This document shows positions 42,501 to 50,891 of a stretch of DNA of 64,000 nt, piece after piece; the first letter of the stretch is position 1; every line of letters starts with the position of its first letter. This DNA is from Nannocystis sp. (GTDB lineage Bacteria; Myxococcota_A; Polyangia; Nannocystales; Nannocystaceae). The stretch is taken from contig JADJRG010000013.1 of the NCBI GenBank assembly GCA_016712315.1, forward strand, positions 372,001-436,000, given 5' to 3'. A program made the translations under genes and the position numbers. The notes under the pieces are model-generated. The model saw nothing but the letters and a program-made list of their open reading frames with translations. It did not search any database and had not been told where the DNA came from.

Positions 42501-44690
42501 CTCTTCGGCATCGTCAACGGCACCTTCCTCCCGCACCTGATCGCCCGCGGCCAGACCCGCGAGATCAAGGCGGTGCTCGACGAGAGCCTCGCCCGCCTCG
42601 ACGACGATCTCAGCGACCCAGCGCGCGGCCACCCGCTGATGGCCCTGCTCGGCGGCGTCTTCGGCGCCGGCCTCGTCATGGTAGGCCGCGACGAGCAAGC
42701 CAACGTCGCCCTCGGCCGCTTCCACGCCGCCCTCGAGCGCACCTCGATCAACCGCGCCAATTGGACCCTCTACGCCGGTCATCGCGCTTTTTACCACGCG
42801 GAGCGCGCGGAGCTCGGCGCCCCGCTCGACCACGCCCTCGCGATCGCCGAGCAGCGCGGGATCGGCCCCAAGGTCTCCCCGCCACACCTCAACATCGCCT
42901 TCCTCAACCTCGCCCTCGCCCGCCTCGTCCAGTGGCTCGGCCTCGAGGTCGACGAGCGCCCGGCCCGCAGCGCCGGCCTCAGCCGCGCGATCGCCGAGCT
43001 CCGCCACCTCGCCCGCGGCCCGATCGACGGCGCCTACCTCGACATCTTCGACGCCTGGTCGCGCTGGCAGGCGGGCGCGCCCGACGAGGCGCTCGGGCAC
43101 CTCAGCCGCGCCGATCACCTCGCCCGCGAGCACATCATCCCCGCCGCCCGCTTCCACGCCGCCCGCCTCCGCGCCCACATCTACGCCAGCCTCCAGAACC
43201 CCGACACCGCCGCGGAGGAGGCCCGGATCGCCGTCGACCTCGCCGAGGAGCACGGCTTCGTCCACCGCGCTCGCTGGATCCGCGCCGACCTCCGCCCCGA
43301 CGCCCCAGTCGGCCGCGTGCTCGCCACCCTCGGCCGGCGCGGCCACGCCTGGATTCGCCTCTTCGAGCACGGCAGCGGCGGCGGCAGCCCCGCCTTCTCC
43401 TCCTCCTCCCTCCCCTCCTCGAGCGTGCACGGCGTCCTCAACGTCCGTCAGCTCCGCCACTTCGACGCCCTGCTCGAGGTCAGCCTCGCCGCCGCCGCCG
43501 CCGCCAGCCCGCGCGAGCTCGCCGAGATCGCCCTCGGCGTGCTCACCCGGATCCTCAACGCGGAGCGCGCCTACCTCCTCCTCGTCGGCGAGGACGGCGG
43601 CCTGCGCGTCGCCGCCGGCCGCGACGCCGCCGGCCAAGATCTCGTCAGCGAAGGCGGCTTCAGCCGCACCGTCGTCGATCAAGTGCGCCAGAGCGGCGAG
43701 CCGATCGTCGTCACCGGCACCGAGGAGGGCGCCGTGCTCGGCTCGGAGAGCGTCATCGCCCAGGACCTCCGCAGCATCGTCGCCGCCCCTTTGATCCTCC
43801 GCGATCGCCTCGTCGGCGTCGTCTACCTCGACAACCGCGTCGCCGCCGGCCTCTTCACCCGGCGCGACGCCCAGATCCTCCAAGCCGTCGCCAGCCAGCT
43901 CGCGATCGCCATCGAGATCGCCCGCACCACCGAGGCGCTCACCCAAGCCCGCGACCAGGCGCTCGGCGCCAACCAGGCTAAGAGCGCCTTCCTCGCCAAC
44001 ATGAGCCACGAGCTGCGCACCCCCCTCAACGCGATCCTCGGCTACGCCGAGCTGCTGCAAGAGGAGCTCGAGGAGCGCGACGCCGAGACTATGCGCGCCG
44101 ACCTCGAGCGGATCCACGGCGCGGGCACCCACCTGCTCGGCCTCATCAGCGACGTCCTCGACCTCTCCAAGATCGAGGCCGGCAAGCTCGAGCTCGTCGA
44201 TCGCGCCTTCCCCGTCCGCGACGTCATCGACGAGATCCTCGCCACCGTCAGCCCCTTGGTCGCGCGCAACCGCAACCGCCTCCTCCACACCTGTCCGCCC
44301 GCGATCGGCGAGATGGTCGCCGACCCGATGCGCCTCTGGCAGGTGCTCCTCAACCTCCTCAACAACGCCGCCAAGTTCACCGAGGACGGCGCGATCACCC
44401 TCAGCGTCCGCACCGAAGGCCCCAGCGGCGACACCCTCTGCTTCGAGGTCGCCGACACCGGCATCGGCATGAGCCCGGCCCAGCTCGCCCGCCTCTTCGA
44501 GGAGTTTTATCAGGCCGACATGTCTACCACCCGCCGTCACGGCGGCACCGGCCTCGGCCTCGCGATCTCCCGCCGCCTCGTGCACGCCATGGGCGGCGAG
44601 ATCGGCGTCGAGAGCGAGCCTGGCAAGGGCAGCCGCTTCACCGTCCGCCTCCCGCGGCGCCGCCAGCACAGCCCCTTCGGCGCCCGCTGA
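39555..44690 (+). CDS. Giant hybrid: Ser/Thr kinase + STAND ATPase + TPR + GAF + histidine kinase
   Basis: 1711 residues from a GTG. The Ser/Thr kinase (about 10-270) has Lys37 in VAVK, HRDLKPAN (Asp131), DFG (149-151) and a PEQ motif. The STAND ATPase (about 295-650) has Walker A EGTSGIGKT (326-333) and a Walker B-like ALLIDAAHALD. TPR-like helices fill about 700-1230. A Ser/Gly-rich hinge (about 1270-1290) leads to a GAF domain (about 1300-1450), a coiled coil, HisKA with the H box MSHELRTPLN near 1483, and HATPase with DTGIGM and GTGLGLAI. No transmembrane helix is evident. Such proteins are known in Myxococcota and Cyanobacteria. It links Ser/Thr and His phosphorylation in one chain. Confidence 0.93.
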   Translation: MSFAISIPGVQLTEPIGRGAASLVFLGQRGGQPVAVKVYDTAHGPVTASIVARFFREAAHLARLGKVAIPRVFHVGRAEGVPYIVMEHLAGGPLSRRLDRGPLSEPDVIRIGVVLADTLDAIHRNHIVHRDLKPANILFDVAGQPRLIDFGFAYRDQGEILRREAVGTFLYAAPEQGGMLARPIDGRSDLYALGAVLFEALTGRPPYIADDVGELLHLHASAAVPDPRAFAPAASPALAAIIRKLLAKDPDDRYQTGAALSADLRRVADLDASLVLGAGVELGLSDVALTLDVTTPIVGRSDELALLSGLWGDASRGAGRLAIVEGTSGIGKTRLTMELLARLAAGGAKVLWATARIEEERPFAALHELLEGLAARLRRLPVSLQEQERERYRAALGPIPAPLFALAPALATWLGGQVQAGAAVEESEQLYELLAGFLAALVSHQPTALLIDAAHALDAGSQQVLRRLLRRLARLPLLLILAQRPRGGEEALLDDGARALGAAHITPRPLGLPEIRELIAAVLASERIPPELVEALVRRSEGAPLIVIEYMLALLEAGALYPTWGGWAVDLDALRRLDLPREILTMGTLRLDTLSRDARRLLATAAVWGERFTLAGLIAVLGGERVAVGDAIHEAIRANIIESDRGGGLHFTHDRFRNILITDLDREAQADRHRRIADWMVTQPEGQVGPYELARHTLAGYRGVDHKRVLDVCARVGELAVRDFADRDALHYLSAALEAARAGRLLVSASHLERMGDVSVRLGRLSEALEHYAAALERIDAPLARARLWNALADAHFQASDLQAAQSALVAAFEAIGAPYPKASPLELLRTLAFLLYATVAVRLGRGFGRAPPAQRERLLLIYSLYQSLNLLAYMEFHRRRVELFQSTIRSFFYAHALGPSYAFSQSAIGAAVALLILGRRAAAWRALGWAEEVAARINNPLAVAHTLYYRAFLNDLDGRPREAHASYLAVRERHGEWLTTWLFGIVNGTFLPHLIARGQTREIKAVLDESLARLDDDLSDPARGHPLMALLGGVFGAGLVMVGRDEQANVALGRFHAALERTSINRANWTLYAGHRAFYHAERAELGAPLDHALAIAEQRGIGPKVSPPHLNIAFLNLALARLVQWLGLEVDERPARSAGLSRAIAELRHLARGPIDGAYLDIFDAWSRWQAGAPDEALGHLSRADHLAREHIIPAARFHAARLRAHIYASLQNPDTAAEEARIAVDLAEEHGFVHRARWIRADLRPDAPVGRVLATLGRRGHAWIRLFEHGSGGGSPAFSSSSLPSSSVHGVLNVRQLRHFDALLEVSLAAAAAASPRELAEIALGVLTRILNAERAYLLLVGEDGGLRVAAGRDAAGQDLVSEGGFSRTVVDQVRQSGEPIVVTGTEEGAVLGSESVIAQDLRSIVAAPLILRDRLVGVVYLDNRVAAGLFTRRDAQILQAVASQLAIAIEIARTTEALTQARDQALGANQAKSAFLANMSHELRTPLNAILGYAELLQEELEERDAETMRADLERIHGAGTHLLGLISDVLDLSKIEAGKLELVDRAFPVRDVIDEILATVSPLVARNRNRLLHTCPPAIGEMVADPMRLWQVLLNLLNNAAKFTEDGAITLSVRTEGPSGDTLCFEVADTGIGMSPAQLARLFEEFYQADMSTTRRHGGTGLGLAISRRLVHAMGGEIGVESEPGKGSRFTVRLPRRRQHSPFGAR

Positions 44691-44704
44691 GCCGGCGCAC
44701 AGAC

Positions 44705-44720
44705 CTGTCCCAACGGACAG
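44705..44720. promoter_or_regulatory. TGTC-N6-GACA dyad after the giant kinase
   Basis: CTGTCC-CAAC-GGACAG, a perfect 6-bp stem with a 4-nt loop, 14 bp after the stop codon. There is no T tract, so it is not a standard terminator. It belongs to the dispersed dyad family. Confidence 0.35.
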
Positions 44721-44808
44721 CATCCGATCGCCGCCCCCTGCGTCCCGCGCCGCGCCCGCGCGCCCTACCGCGAGCGCCGCTTCGGGGCCCCTACGAGGCG
44801 CCCCCTCC

Positions 44809-47523
44809 TCATCCCTGCGCCCGCAGCGCCCGCGCCCGCGTCAACAGCACCCGCGGCAACGCCCGCAGATCTCGCCCCGCCGCCACATACGCCTCCAGCC
44901 GCCGGATCGCCTCATCCAGCGCCGTCATCGCCTCGGCTTCGCGCCCCAGCGACGCCAGCGCCCGCCCTTGCCCGATCCGCAGCTCCGCCCACCACGGCGT
45001 CACCCACCACGTCTCTGCCTCGGGCCGCCATTGCGCCTCGGACACCTCCAGCCCCGCCAGCCCCGCCGCCGCCTCGCCCCTCCAGACCAGCCCCAGCCCC
45101 TTCGCCAAGCTGCGCTGCGCCGCCGCCATCTCCGCGTCGCCCGCCGCGATCGTCCCCTCGAAGCAGCGCTCCGCCCCTGTCATCGCCGCCGCCGCCGCCG
45201 CCGCGCCCCCCAGCGCGTCCTCGAGGTGCCCGAGCAGGTTGAAGCACTCGCCGCAGCGCATATAACTCGCCTCGCGCTGGGCCAGCAGCCCCTCACACGC
45301 GCCGCCGGCGCGGTCGCGCGCCGCCGCCACATCCGCGGTGTAGTAGGCCCACGTCACGTCATGCCACAGCATCAGCGCGTGCGTCGGCCCGACTGTCTCT
45401 TCGAGCAGCCCGCGCGCCCGCCCCATCAGTCGATCACGCTCCTGCGGATCTTCGCTGAGCAGCGCCAGGTTGGTCATCGGCCCCGTCGCCAGGTCGATCG
45501 GGTTCACTCGTCGATCGCCCTCCGCCCCCGTCAACGCCGCCGCGAAGCGCTCACGCGCCTTCGTCACCTCGCCCTCCATCAGATGGACCACGCCCACGTT
45601 GTTCTCGAGCAGGACCTTCAGGTCCCCGCGCCCCCCCAAACGCTCGACCAGCGCCGACGCCCGCGCCTCCTCTGCGAGCGCCTCCTTCGCGCGCCCCAGG
45701 CCGACGCCGATCCCGTAGAGCCGCCGCAGCTCGGCCTCCGCCGCCACCGCGTCCGCGCGCGCCGCCGTCGCGATCACATGCGCCCGGCTCAGCGACACGT
45801 CGGCTGCGACGATATGACCGCTCTCCAGCTCGAGACGCCCCCGCGCCAGCGCCGCCTCCGCGACCAGCGGCTTGTACCCGAGCGACTCCCCCCGCGCCTC
45901 CGCCTCGATCACCGCCGCGAGCGCCTCCTCCACCGCGCCCGCGTCCGCCAGCACCCGCGCGCGCGCCAGCCGATGCCGCTGCGCCTCCACCTCGACCTTC
46001 GCCGCCGCGTCCTCTGGCGGCGGCACCTCCGCCAGCAGCGCCGCCGCGTCCGCGCACGTCGCCAGCGGCGGCAGCCTCGCCACGATCACCGCCGCGTCCG
46101 CGAGCGCCGCCGCGTCGCCCCCCGTGATCACCTCGATCGCCCCGCTGAGCGCCTGCCGACGCACCTCCAAGCAACGGCTCTGCGCCTCCATCAACATGTC
46201 CGAACGGTCACCTGACTGATTCGCCAGGCACGACTCGCGCCGCATCGCCGCCCACTCGCCCGCGTACGCCGCGACCCCGCCGATCACCCGCGCCTCGACG
46301 TCCGCGCGCGCCCCCCCCGGAGCGCCCGCAAGACGCCCGCGCATCGCCACCTCAGCCGCCTCGTTCCACACCTCCGCGATCGCCTCGTCGCCGCTCGTAC
46401 AGATCGCCCCACCCCGGGCCGCCTGCGCCGAGAACCCTGCCACGCCGGCCGCCACCGCCAGCCCGCCCAGCCCCAACCACCTCCGCCGCGTCGCCGCCGG
46501 GTCGCGATCGAGCTGCACCAGCAGCGCGTCGAAGCTCGGGAAGCGGTCCTCGGGCCGCGCCGCCAGCCCGCGCCGCAGCACCGGCTCCAGCCACCCCGGC
46601 ACCTCACGATCCCGCCGAACCGGCACGATCGCCCCCGCGATCACGTTCCGCGCCAGCTCTGGCATCGTCTCCCCGCCGAAGGGCCGCACCCCGTGCAGCG
46701 CCTCGAACAGGGCCACCGAGAACGAGAAGATGTCGCTCGCCGGCCCCGCGGGGGCGCCGCTGTGCTGCTCGGGCGACATATACACCGGCGTGCCCATCAG
46801 CACCCCCGTCGCCGTCAACGTATCCACCAGCAGCCCGCGGCCGCCTGGGTTCACCTCCGCCGCGTCGCCGTCGGCCAGCGCCTCTCGGTCCTCGCGCGCC
46901 AGCCCGAAGTCGGCCACCCGCACCCGCCCGTCGTCGCCGAGCAGCACGTTCTCGGGCTTGAAGTCCCGGTGCACCAGCCCCGCCGCGTGCGCCGCCGCGA
47001 GGCCGCGCGCCGCGTCGACGAAGCGCGCCTGGATCTCCCGCCAGCTCCGCCGCGACTCCTCTAACCACCGCGCGAGCGTCCGCCCGCGCACCAGCTCCAT
47101 CGCGATGTAGAGCTGCTCCTCGGCCATACCCACGTCGTAGATCTGGACCACGTTCGGGTGGGAGAGCCGCGCCATCGCCTGCGCCTCCCGCAGCAGCCGC
47201 GCCTGCGCGTCCGCGTGCAGCTTGCCCGAGCGCAGCAGCTTCAGCGCGACCCTGCGATCGAGCTCTGGATCGTAGGCCTCGACGACCACCCCCATGCCGC
47301 CCTGCCCCAGCGTCTTGATGACCAAGTAGCGGCCGATCCGCGCCGGGATCGCGACCGCTCGCGCTGGTTCACCGCTGCGCAGCGTCGGCCCGCGGACCAG
47401 CGACCCCTCGCCGCTCGCCTGCGTATCGGCGAAGCCGAGCGCCCGCCGCGGCTCCGGCCGCGGCTCTTCGCGCGAGATCGCCGTATCTTCCGTACCGAGC
47501 GCCGCTGAGGTGTTCGAGTGCAT
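44809..47523 (-). CDS. Membrane Ser/Thr protein kinase with TPR-like external domain
   Basis: 904 residues from the ATG at 47523. The kinase (about 64-335) has GQGGMGVVVEAY, Lys95 in VALK, HRDFKPEN, ADFGLA and GTPVYMSPEQ. A membrane helix follows (WLGLGGLAVAAGVAGFSA, about 355-375). The external region starts with the same Cys-containing module as the 22084 kinase (ICTSGDEAIAEVW; RCLEVRRQALSGAIEVI; LPPLATCADAAALL) and continues as TPR-like helices. It begins 7 bp after the ADYC lipoprotein stop on the same strand, so the two are almost certainly co-transcribed and likely work together at the inner membrane. Confidence 0.93.
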   Translation of the reverse strand: MHSNTSAALGTEDTAISREEPRPEPRRALGFADTQASGEGSLVRGPTLRSGEPARAVAIPARIGRYLVIKTLGQGGMGVVVEAYDPELDRRVALKLLRSGKLHADAQARLLREAQAMARLSHPNVVQIYDVGMAEEQLYIAMELVRGRTLARWLEESRRSWREIQARFVDAARGLAAAHAAGLVHRDFKPENVLLGDDGRVRVADFGLAREDREALADGDAAEVNPGGRGLLVDTLTATGVLMGTPVYMSPEQHSGAPAGPASDIFSFSVALFEALHGVRPFGGETMPELARNVIAGAIVPVRRDREVPGWLEPVLRRGLAARPEDRFPSFDALLVQLDRDPAATRRRWLGLGGLAVAAGVAGFSAQAARGGAICTSGDEAIAEVWNEAAEVAMRGRLAGAPGGARADVEARVIGGVAAYAGEWAAMRRESCLANQSGDRSDMLMEAQSRCLEVRRQALSGAIEVITGGDAAALADAAVIVARLPPLATCADAAALLAEVPPPEDAAAKVEVEAQRHRLARARVLADAGAVEEALAAVIEAEARGESLGYKPLVAEAALARGRLELESGHIVAADVSLSRAHVIATAARADAVAAEAELRRLYGIGVGLGRAKEALAEEARASALVERLGGRGDLKVLLENNVGVVHLMEGEVTKARERFAAALTGAEGDRRVNPIDLATGPMTNLALLSEDPQERDRLMGRARGLLEETVGPTHALMLWHDVTWAYYTADVAAARDRAGGACEGLLAQREASYMRCGECFNLLGHLEDALGGAAAAAAAMTGAERCFEGTIAAGDAEMAAAQRSLAKGLGLVWRGEAAAGLAGLEVSEAQWRPEAETWWVTPWWAELRIGQGRALASLGREAEAMTALDEAIRRLEAYVAAGRDLRALPRVLLTRARALRAQG

Positions 47524-47530
47524 CGCTTCT

Positions 47531-48505
47531 TCACTCCGCCAAGCTGGTCCGCCACTCCGCGCCCGGCGGGATCGAGTCGTCATCACACAGCGGGATCGCG
47601 CACTGATCCAGCACCTCGTCCAGCGACACGTGCCGCGGCTTGTGGATGCAGAGCGCGCCGCTGGGCCCCCAGATCGCCTCGAGATCGGTCGCGTCATAGG
47701 GCGGAGGGGCCGTCCCATCCGCGTTCTCCCAGGCCACGTGTTTGCCTGAGATCGTGTTGCTGGTCCCGCTCCCGCAGTAGTCCGCCGTCAACATGTACAG
47801 CGTCGACTGCCGCTGCGCCAGCGACGCCCCGCGCGCCCCCTGCGGGTGGTAGTCGAGCATCTTCATCTTCGCCGCCGCCTCACCGACGCACGCGATCGTC
47901 ACACCTGAGCCGTCGGGGATCGCCGCGTGGCTCGACTCGTCGTAGCGCTCGCCCGCGATCAACACGAACCACTGGTTCTCCGGGCTCGCGCTCGGGCACA
48001 GCGGCGTCACCACCGAGCCGCCCTTGGAGTGGGTCATGTAGGTCGCGCGGTAGGCGGTCACGGGCGCGCCGGTTTCCGACCACGAGGCGATCTCTTCGTC
48101 GTAGTCGGTGATCGTCAGCAGCACCTGCGCGCCGCCGCTGTTCATCAGCTCGAGCACGATCTTCGCGCCGACCAGGGCCGCGCCGTCGACCCGGTCAGCG
48201 GGGTTGTTCAGGTCACGGCCGGTGAAGCGCTCGGTCTCGGTGTTCACCCCCAGCGTGTACTGCTTCATGCCCACCTGGACGTGCTGCACCTTGAGGCCGC
48301 TCGGGGTGGTCCCGCCCGGCACGATCCACGAGAGCGAAGAATTGTTGACGATCGGCCCGTTGCCAAACGTCGTGCACCAGGTGCACGAGAACGGCCGGAA
48401 GGCGATCGCCTCGTCGCTGGCGAAGCCTGAAGCGGCCTCATCACAGCCGCTGGCGAGGGTCAGGGTCAACGCGAAGAGAGAAGAGAAGAGGGTGAACGTA
48501 CGCAT
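47531..48505 (-). CDS. ADYC-domain lipoprotein (copy 1)
   Basis: 324 residues. GGAG lies 6 bp before the ATG. The signal peptide MRTFTLFSSLFALTLTLASGC ends in a lipobox. The mature protein has paired cysteines (SCTWC; ACVGEAAAKMKM) and the motif MLTADYCGSGTSNTISGKHV, followed by EAIWGPSGALCI and CAIPLC. The same ADYCGxGxSxT - - WGPxGAxC - - CxxPLC order occurs in the 52377 gene, so they are paralogues of the ADYC family. Function is unknown. Like its paralogue, it is immediately followed by a Ser/Thr kinase gene, which suggests it senses or relays a signal to that kinase. Confidence 0.78.
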   Translation of the reverse strand: MRTFTLFSSLFALTLTLASGCDEAASGFASDEAIAFRPFSCTWCTTFGNGPIVNNSSLSWIVPGGTTPSGLKVQHVQVGMKQYTLGVNTETERFTGRDLNNPADRVDGAALVGAKIVLELMNSGGAQVLLTITDYDEEIASWSETGAPVTAYRATYMTHSKGGSVVTPLCPSASPENQWFVLIAGERYDESSHAAIPDGSGVTIACVGEAAAKMKMLDYHPQGARGASLAQRQSTLYMLTADYCGSGTSNTISGKHVAWENADGTAPPPYDATDLEAIWGPSGALCIHKPRHVSLDEVLDQCAIPLCDDDSIPPGAEWRTSLAE

Positions 48506-48871
48506 GGCAGGCTCCGGGGTGTCGGGGGGGACAGCAGAGATAGTTGCAGGTGACAGGCCCGCGGAAATAGCTGAATAAGATCAAAACCATCGGCCGCGCG
48601 CGCGCGGTCTTGCCCGCATCACACCCCGCGCGCGTGAGCGCGCATGCGCCGCATCGGGGCCTCGAACCCCCTCTGGGCGACAAGCCCGCCGGCCGCGCCC
48701 GATCTCGCGCCGGGACACTTGTCCCGGGACACTCGTCCCGGACACCCGTCGCTCGGGACCGCGCCGCGCTCACGCGCGGGTCGACCGCAGAAGCGCGCGA
48801 TAACACACCATCCCCCTCCCCTCTGTCACCGAGACAGCGCGTCTAACCGCCGTATTTGCGACAATCCCACC
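48506..48871. other. Divergent intergenic region upstream of the FHA/sigma-54 activator
   Basis: 366 bp with no supportable gene. It holds two overlapping palindromes of the GGGACA/TGTCCC type (48712-48731) and a CG-alternating run (cgcgcgcgcgcg near 48596). It should contain the promoters of the ADYC/kinase operon and of the activator. Confidence 0.5.
48712..48731. promoter_or_regulatory. Overlapping palindromes, candidate operator
   Basis: GGGACACTTGTCCC (48712-48725) and TGTCCCGGGACA (48720-48731) overlap, and a further half-site repeat (actcgtcccggacacc) follows to about 48746. Repeated GGGACA half-sites in alternating orientation are typical of a dimeric regulator binding cooperatively. 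Confidence 0.4.
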
Positions 48872-50272
48872 TTGCCCTCGATCCCCGCCGAGACCGCCTC
48901 AGGCGAGTTCACCGAGCACGCCCAAGCCCGCGTCACCCACGCGCGGCTCACCCTCGTCTACCCGCCAGACGCCCACTTTTCGCCGTCGGTCGCCGCCAAG
49001 ACGATCCTTCTAGACACCACCCCGCGGATCCTCGGCAGGCTCGCCGAGCACGACGCTGAGGTCGCGATCCCCCACCGCACCATCTCGCGGCGCCACCTCG
49101 AGCTCCGCTGGGATCCTGCCGCGGCTCGCCACCTCGTCCGCGACCTCGGCTCACGCAACGGCTCCGCCCTGCACGGCCGCCCGCTCGCCGAGCTGCCGCG
49201 CGCCCTCGACGACAACGCCGTGCTCCGCCTCGGCGACGTGCTCGCCGTCTACGAGCGCCAGCACGGCCCCGTCGAGGACGGCCCCGCCGTCGACCGCCGC
49301 GCGATCCCTGGCGACGCCCTCTCGATCCTGTCTTTTAGGGCAGCCATCGCCCGCGCCGCCGCCGATCCCTCCCCCGTGCTCTTGATCGGCGAGAGCGGCA
49401 GCGGCAAGGAGCGCAGCGCCGCCGAGCTGCACCGCCTCAGCGGCCGCCGCGGCCCCCTCGTCACCCTCAACTGCGCCGCCTTATCCCCTCACCTGATCGA
49501 GAGCCAGCTCTTCGGCCACCAGCGCGGCGCCTTCACCGGCGCCACCGCCGCGCAGGTCGGCCTCTTCCGCGCCGCCGAAGGAGGCACCCTCTTCCTCGAC
49601 GAGATCGGCGAGCTCCCCCTCGATCTCCAGCCCAAGCTGCTGCGCGCGCTCGAGAGCGGCGAGGTCTTGCCGCTCGGCACCACCGCGCACCAACACATCG
49701 ACGTCCGGATCATCGCTGCTACCAACCGCGAGCTCGCCCGCGCCGTCGAAGCCGGCGCCTTCCGCCGCGACCTCTACGCCCGCCTCGCCTTATGGGAGCT
49801 CGCTCTCCCGCCGATCGCCCGTCGCCGCGTCGACATCCTCCCCTGGCTCGCGCGCCTCGCCGCCGCGTGGTCCCAAGATCGTGCCCGCCCCCCCTTACCG
49901 GCCCTCGATCTCGCCCCTGCCGCCGCCGCGCATATCCTCTGCCACCGCTGGCCCGACAACCTCCGCGGCCTGCACCGCCTCATCCACGAGCTCGCCCACC
50001 TCGCGGGGACGCGGGTGATCGGCCGCGACGATCTCCCATCCTGGCTCATCGGACAGGTCGATGAGCGCGCCGAGCACGGCGAGCCCGCCGCGTCGCCTGC
50101 CGCCGGCCTCGTCCCCCCCGAGCTGCGCCCGCGCCCGAGCCGCAGCGAGCTGCTCGCCGCCTTGATCGCCCACGACTGGAACCTCACCGCCACCGCCCGC
50201 GCCTACGGCCGCGATCGCAAGCAGATCAGCCGCTGGATCGCCATGTACGAGATCGCCCACGGCGCCACCTGA
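48872..50272 (+). CDS. FHA-domain sigma-54-dependent transcriptional activator
   Basis: 466 residues from a TTG at 48872, the only start near the domain edge; the frame is open further upstream without homology. An N-terminal FHA domain (about 20-120; RTISRRHLELRWD, DLGSRNGSALHG) binds phosphothreonine peptides. The AAA+ domain has Walker A GESGSGKE, GAFTGA (the sigma-54 contact loop), Walker B GTLFLDEIGEL and the RRDLYARL motif. The C-terminal Fis-type helix-turn-helix reads WNLTATARAYGRDRKQISRWI. FHA-type activators in myxobacteria respond to Ser/Thr kinases; kinases of the right kind lie on both sides of this gene. Confidence 0.92.
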   Translation: MPSIPAETASGEFTEHAQARVTHARLTLVYPPDAHFSPSVAAKTILLDTTPRILGRLAEHDAEVAIPHRTISRRHLELRWDPAAARHLVRDLGSRNGSALHGRPLAELPRALDDNAVLRLGDVLAVYERQHGPVEDGPAVDRRAIPGDALSILSFRAAIARAAADPSPVLLIGESGSGKERSAAELHRLSGRRGPLVTLNCAALSPHLIESQLFGHQRGAFTGATAAQVGLFRAAEGGTLFLDEIGELPLDLQPKLLRALESGEVLPLGTTAHQHIDVRIIAATNRELARAVEAGAFRRDLYARLALWELALPPIARRRVDILPWLARLAAAWSQDRARPPLPALDLAPAAAAHILCHRWPDNLRGLHRLIHELAHLAGTRVIGRDDLPSWLIGQVDERAEHGEPAASPAAGLVPPELRPRPSRSELLAALIAHDWNLTATARAYGRDRKQISRWIAMYEIAHGAT

Positions 50273-50398
50273 GCCGCCCTCCTTTCAGAGAAGCCCGGTC
50301 AGGCGCGCGCGCAGATCCACGCGTCCACCCGGATCATTTATGCGGCCGCGCGTGGTCGATTGACAGCCCCCAAGCCCCCATGCTCCGATAGTCGAGCC

Positions 50399-50881
50399 AT
50401 GCCGTCGCTGCTGCCATCCACCCGCCTCATCGCTTGTCCTGCCTGCCAGGAGCACGTCCGCTCGGGCGAGTCGACCTGTCCTCACTGCGGCGCCGTGCTC
50501 GGCAGCACCGACGGCGGCATCGCCCGCGCCGCCGCCGCGATCTTGCTCGGCCTCACCCTCGCGAGCTGCAGCGGCGGCAAGGATCCTGAGCCCGAATACG
50601 GCGTGCCCGTCACCGACTCTGACAGCACCACCGTCGACACCACCGACGCCGCCACCGACGCCGCCACCACCGACGCCAGCGGCACCGCCACCACCGCGAT
50701 GACCACCGAAGGCACCACCAGCGAGCCCGAGTACGGCGTGCCTACCAGCTTTGAGCCCGAGTACGGCGTCCCCGAGACCACCGGCACCACCGGCACCACC
50801 GGCACCACCGGCACCACAGACACCACAGACACCACAGACAGCGGCCCCGAGCCCGACTACGGCGTCCCCGACACCAACTGA
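50399..50881 (+). CDS. Zinc-ribbon/lipobox protein with four YGVP motifs (candidate radical-SAM substrate)
   Basis: 160 residues from the ATG at 50399. An N-terminal zinc ribbon (Cys13, Cys16, Cys27, Cys30) precedes a hydrophobic segment with a lipobox-like end (AAAILLGLTLASC, Cys57), so the n-region is far longer than in a normal signal peptide. The remainder is a Thr/Ser/Asp linker carrying YGVP four times, each preceded by PEPEY, SEPEY, FEPEY or PEPDY (67-70, 112-115, 122-125, 154-157). The gene converges on a radical SAM/SPASM gene with 10 bp between stops. Repeated, evenly phrased short motifs next to such an enzyme suggest a modified peptide or lipoprotein; this is inference. Confidence 0.7.
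   Translation: MPSLLPSTRLIACPACQEHVRSGESTCPHCGAVLGSTDGGIARAAAAILLGLTLASCSGGKDPEPEYGVPVTDSDSTTVDTTDAATDAATTDASGTATTAMTTEGTTSEPEYGVPTSFEPEYGVPETTGTTGTTGTTGTTDTTDTTDSGPEPDYGVPDTN
50772..50850 (+). repeat. Thr-rich coding repeats (accaccggc / accacagac)
   Basis: Nine-base direct repeats accaccggc (about five copies) followed by accacagac (three copies) encode TGT and TDT linker units between the third and fourth YGVP motifs. Confidence 0.8.
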
Positions 50882-50891
50882 GCCCGCGAGC

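Noticed and set aside
44705..44720. Rho-independent terminator after the giant kinase
   Set aside because: The hairpin is good but has no following T-tract, and the motif recurs elsewhere as a dyad.
39528..44723. Long minus-strand frames (804 and 894 codons) opposite the giant kinase
   Set aside because: They are rich in Gly/Ala/Glu/Asp/Val with no domain, and mirror the high-GC codon bias of the true plus-strand gene.
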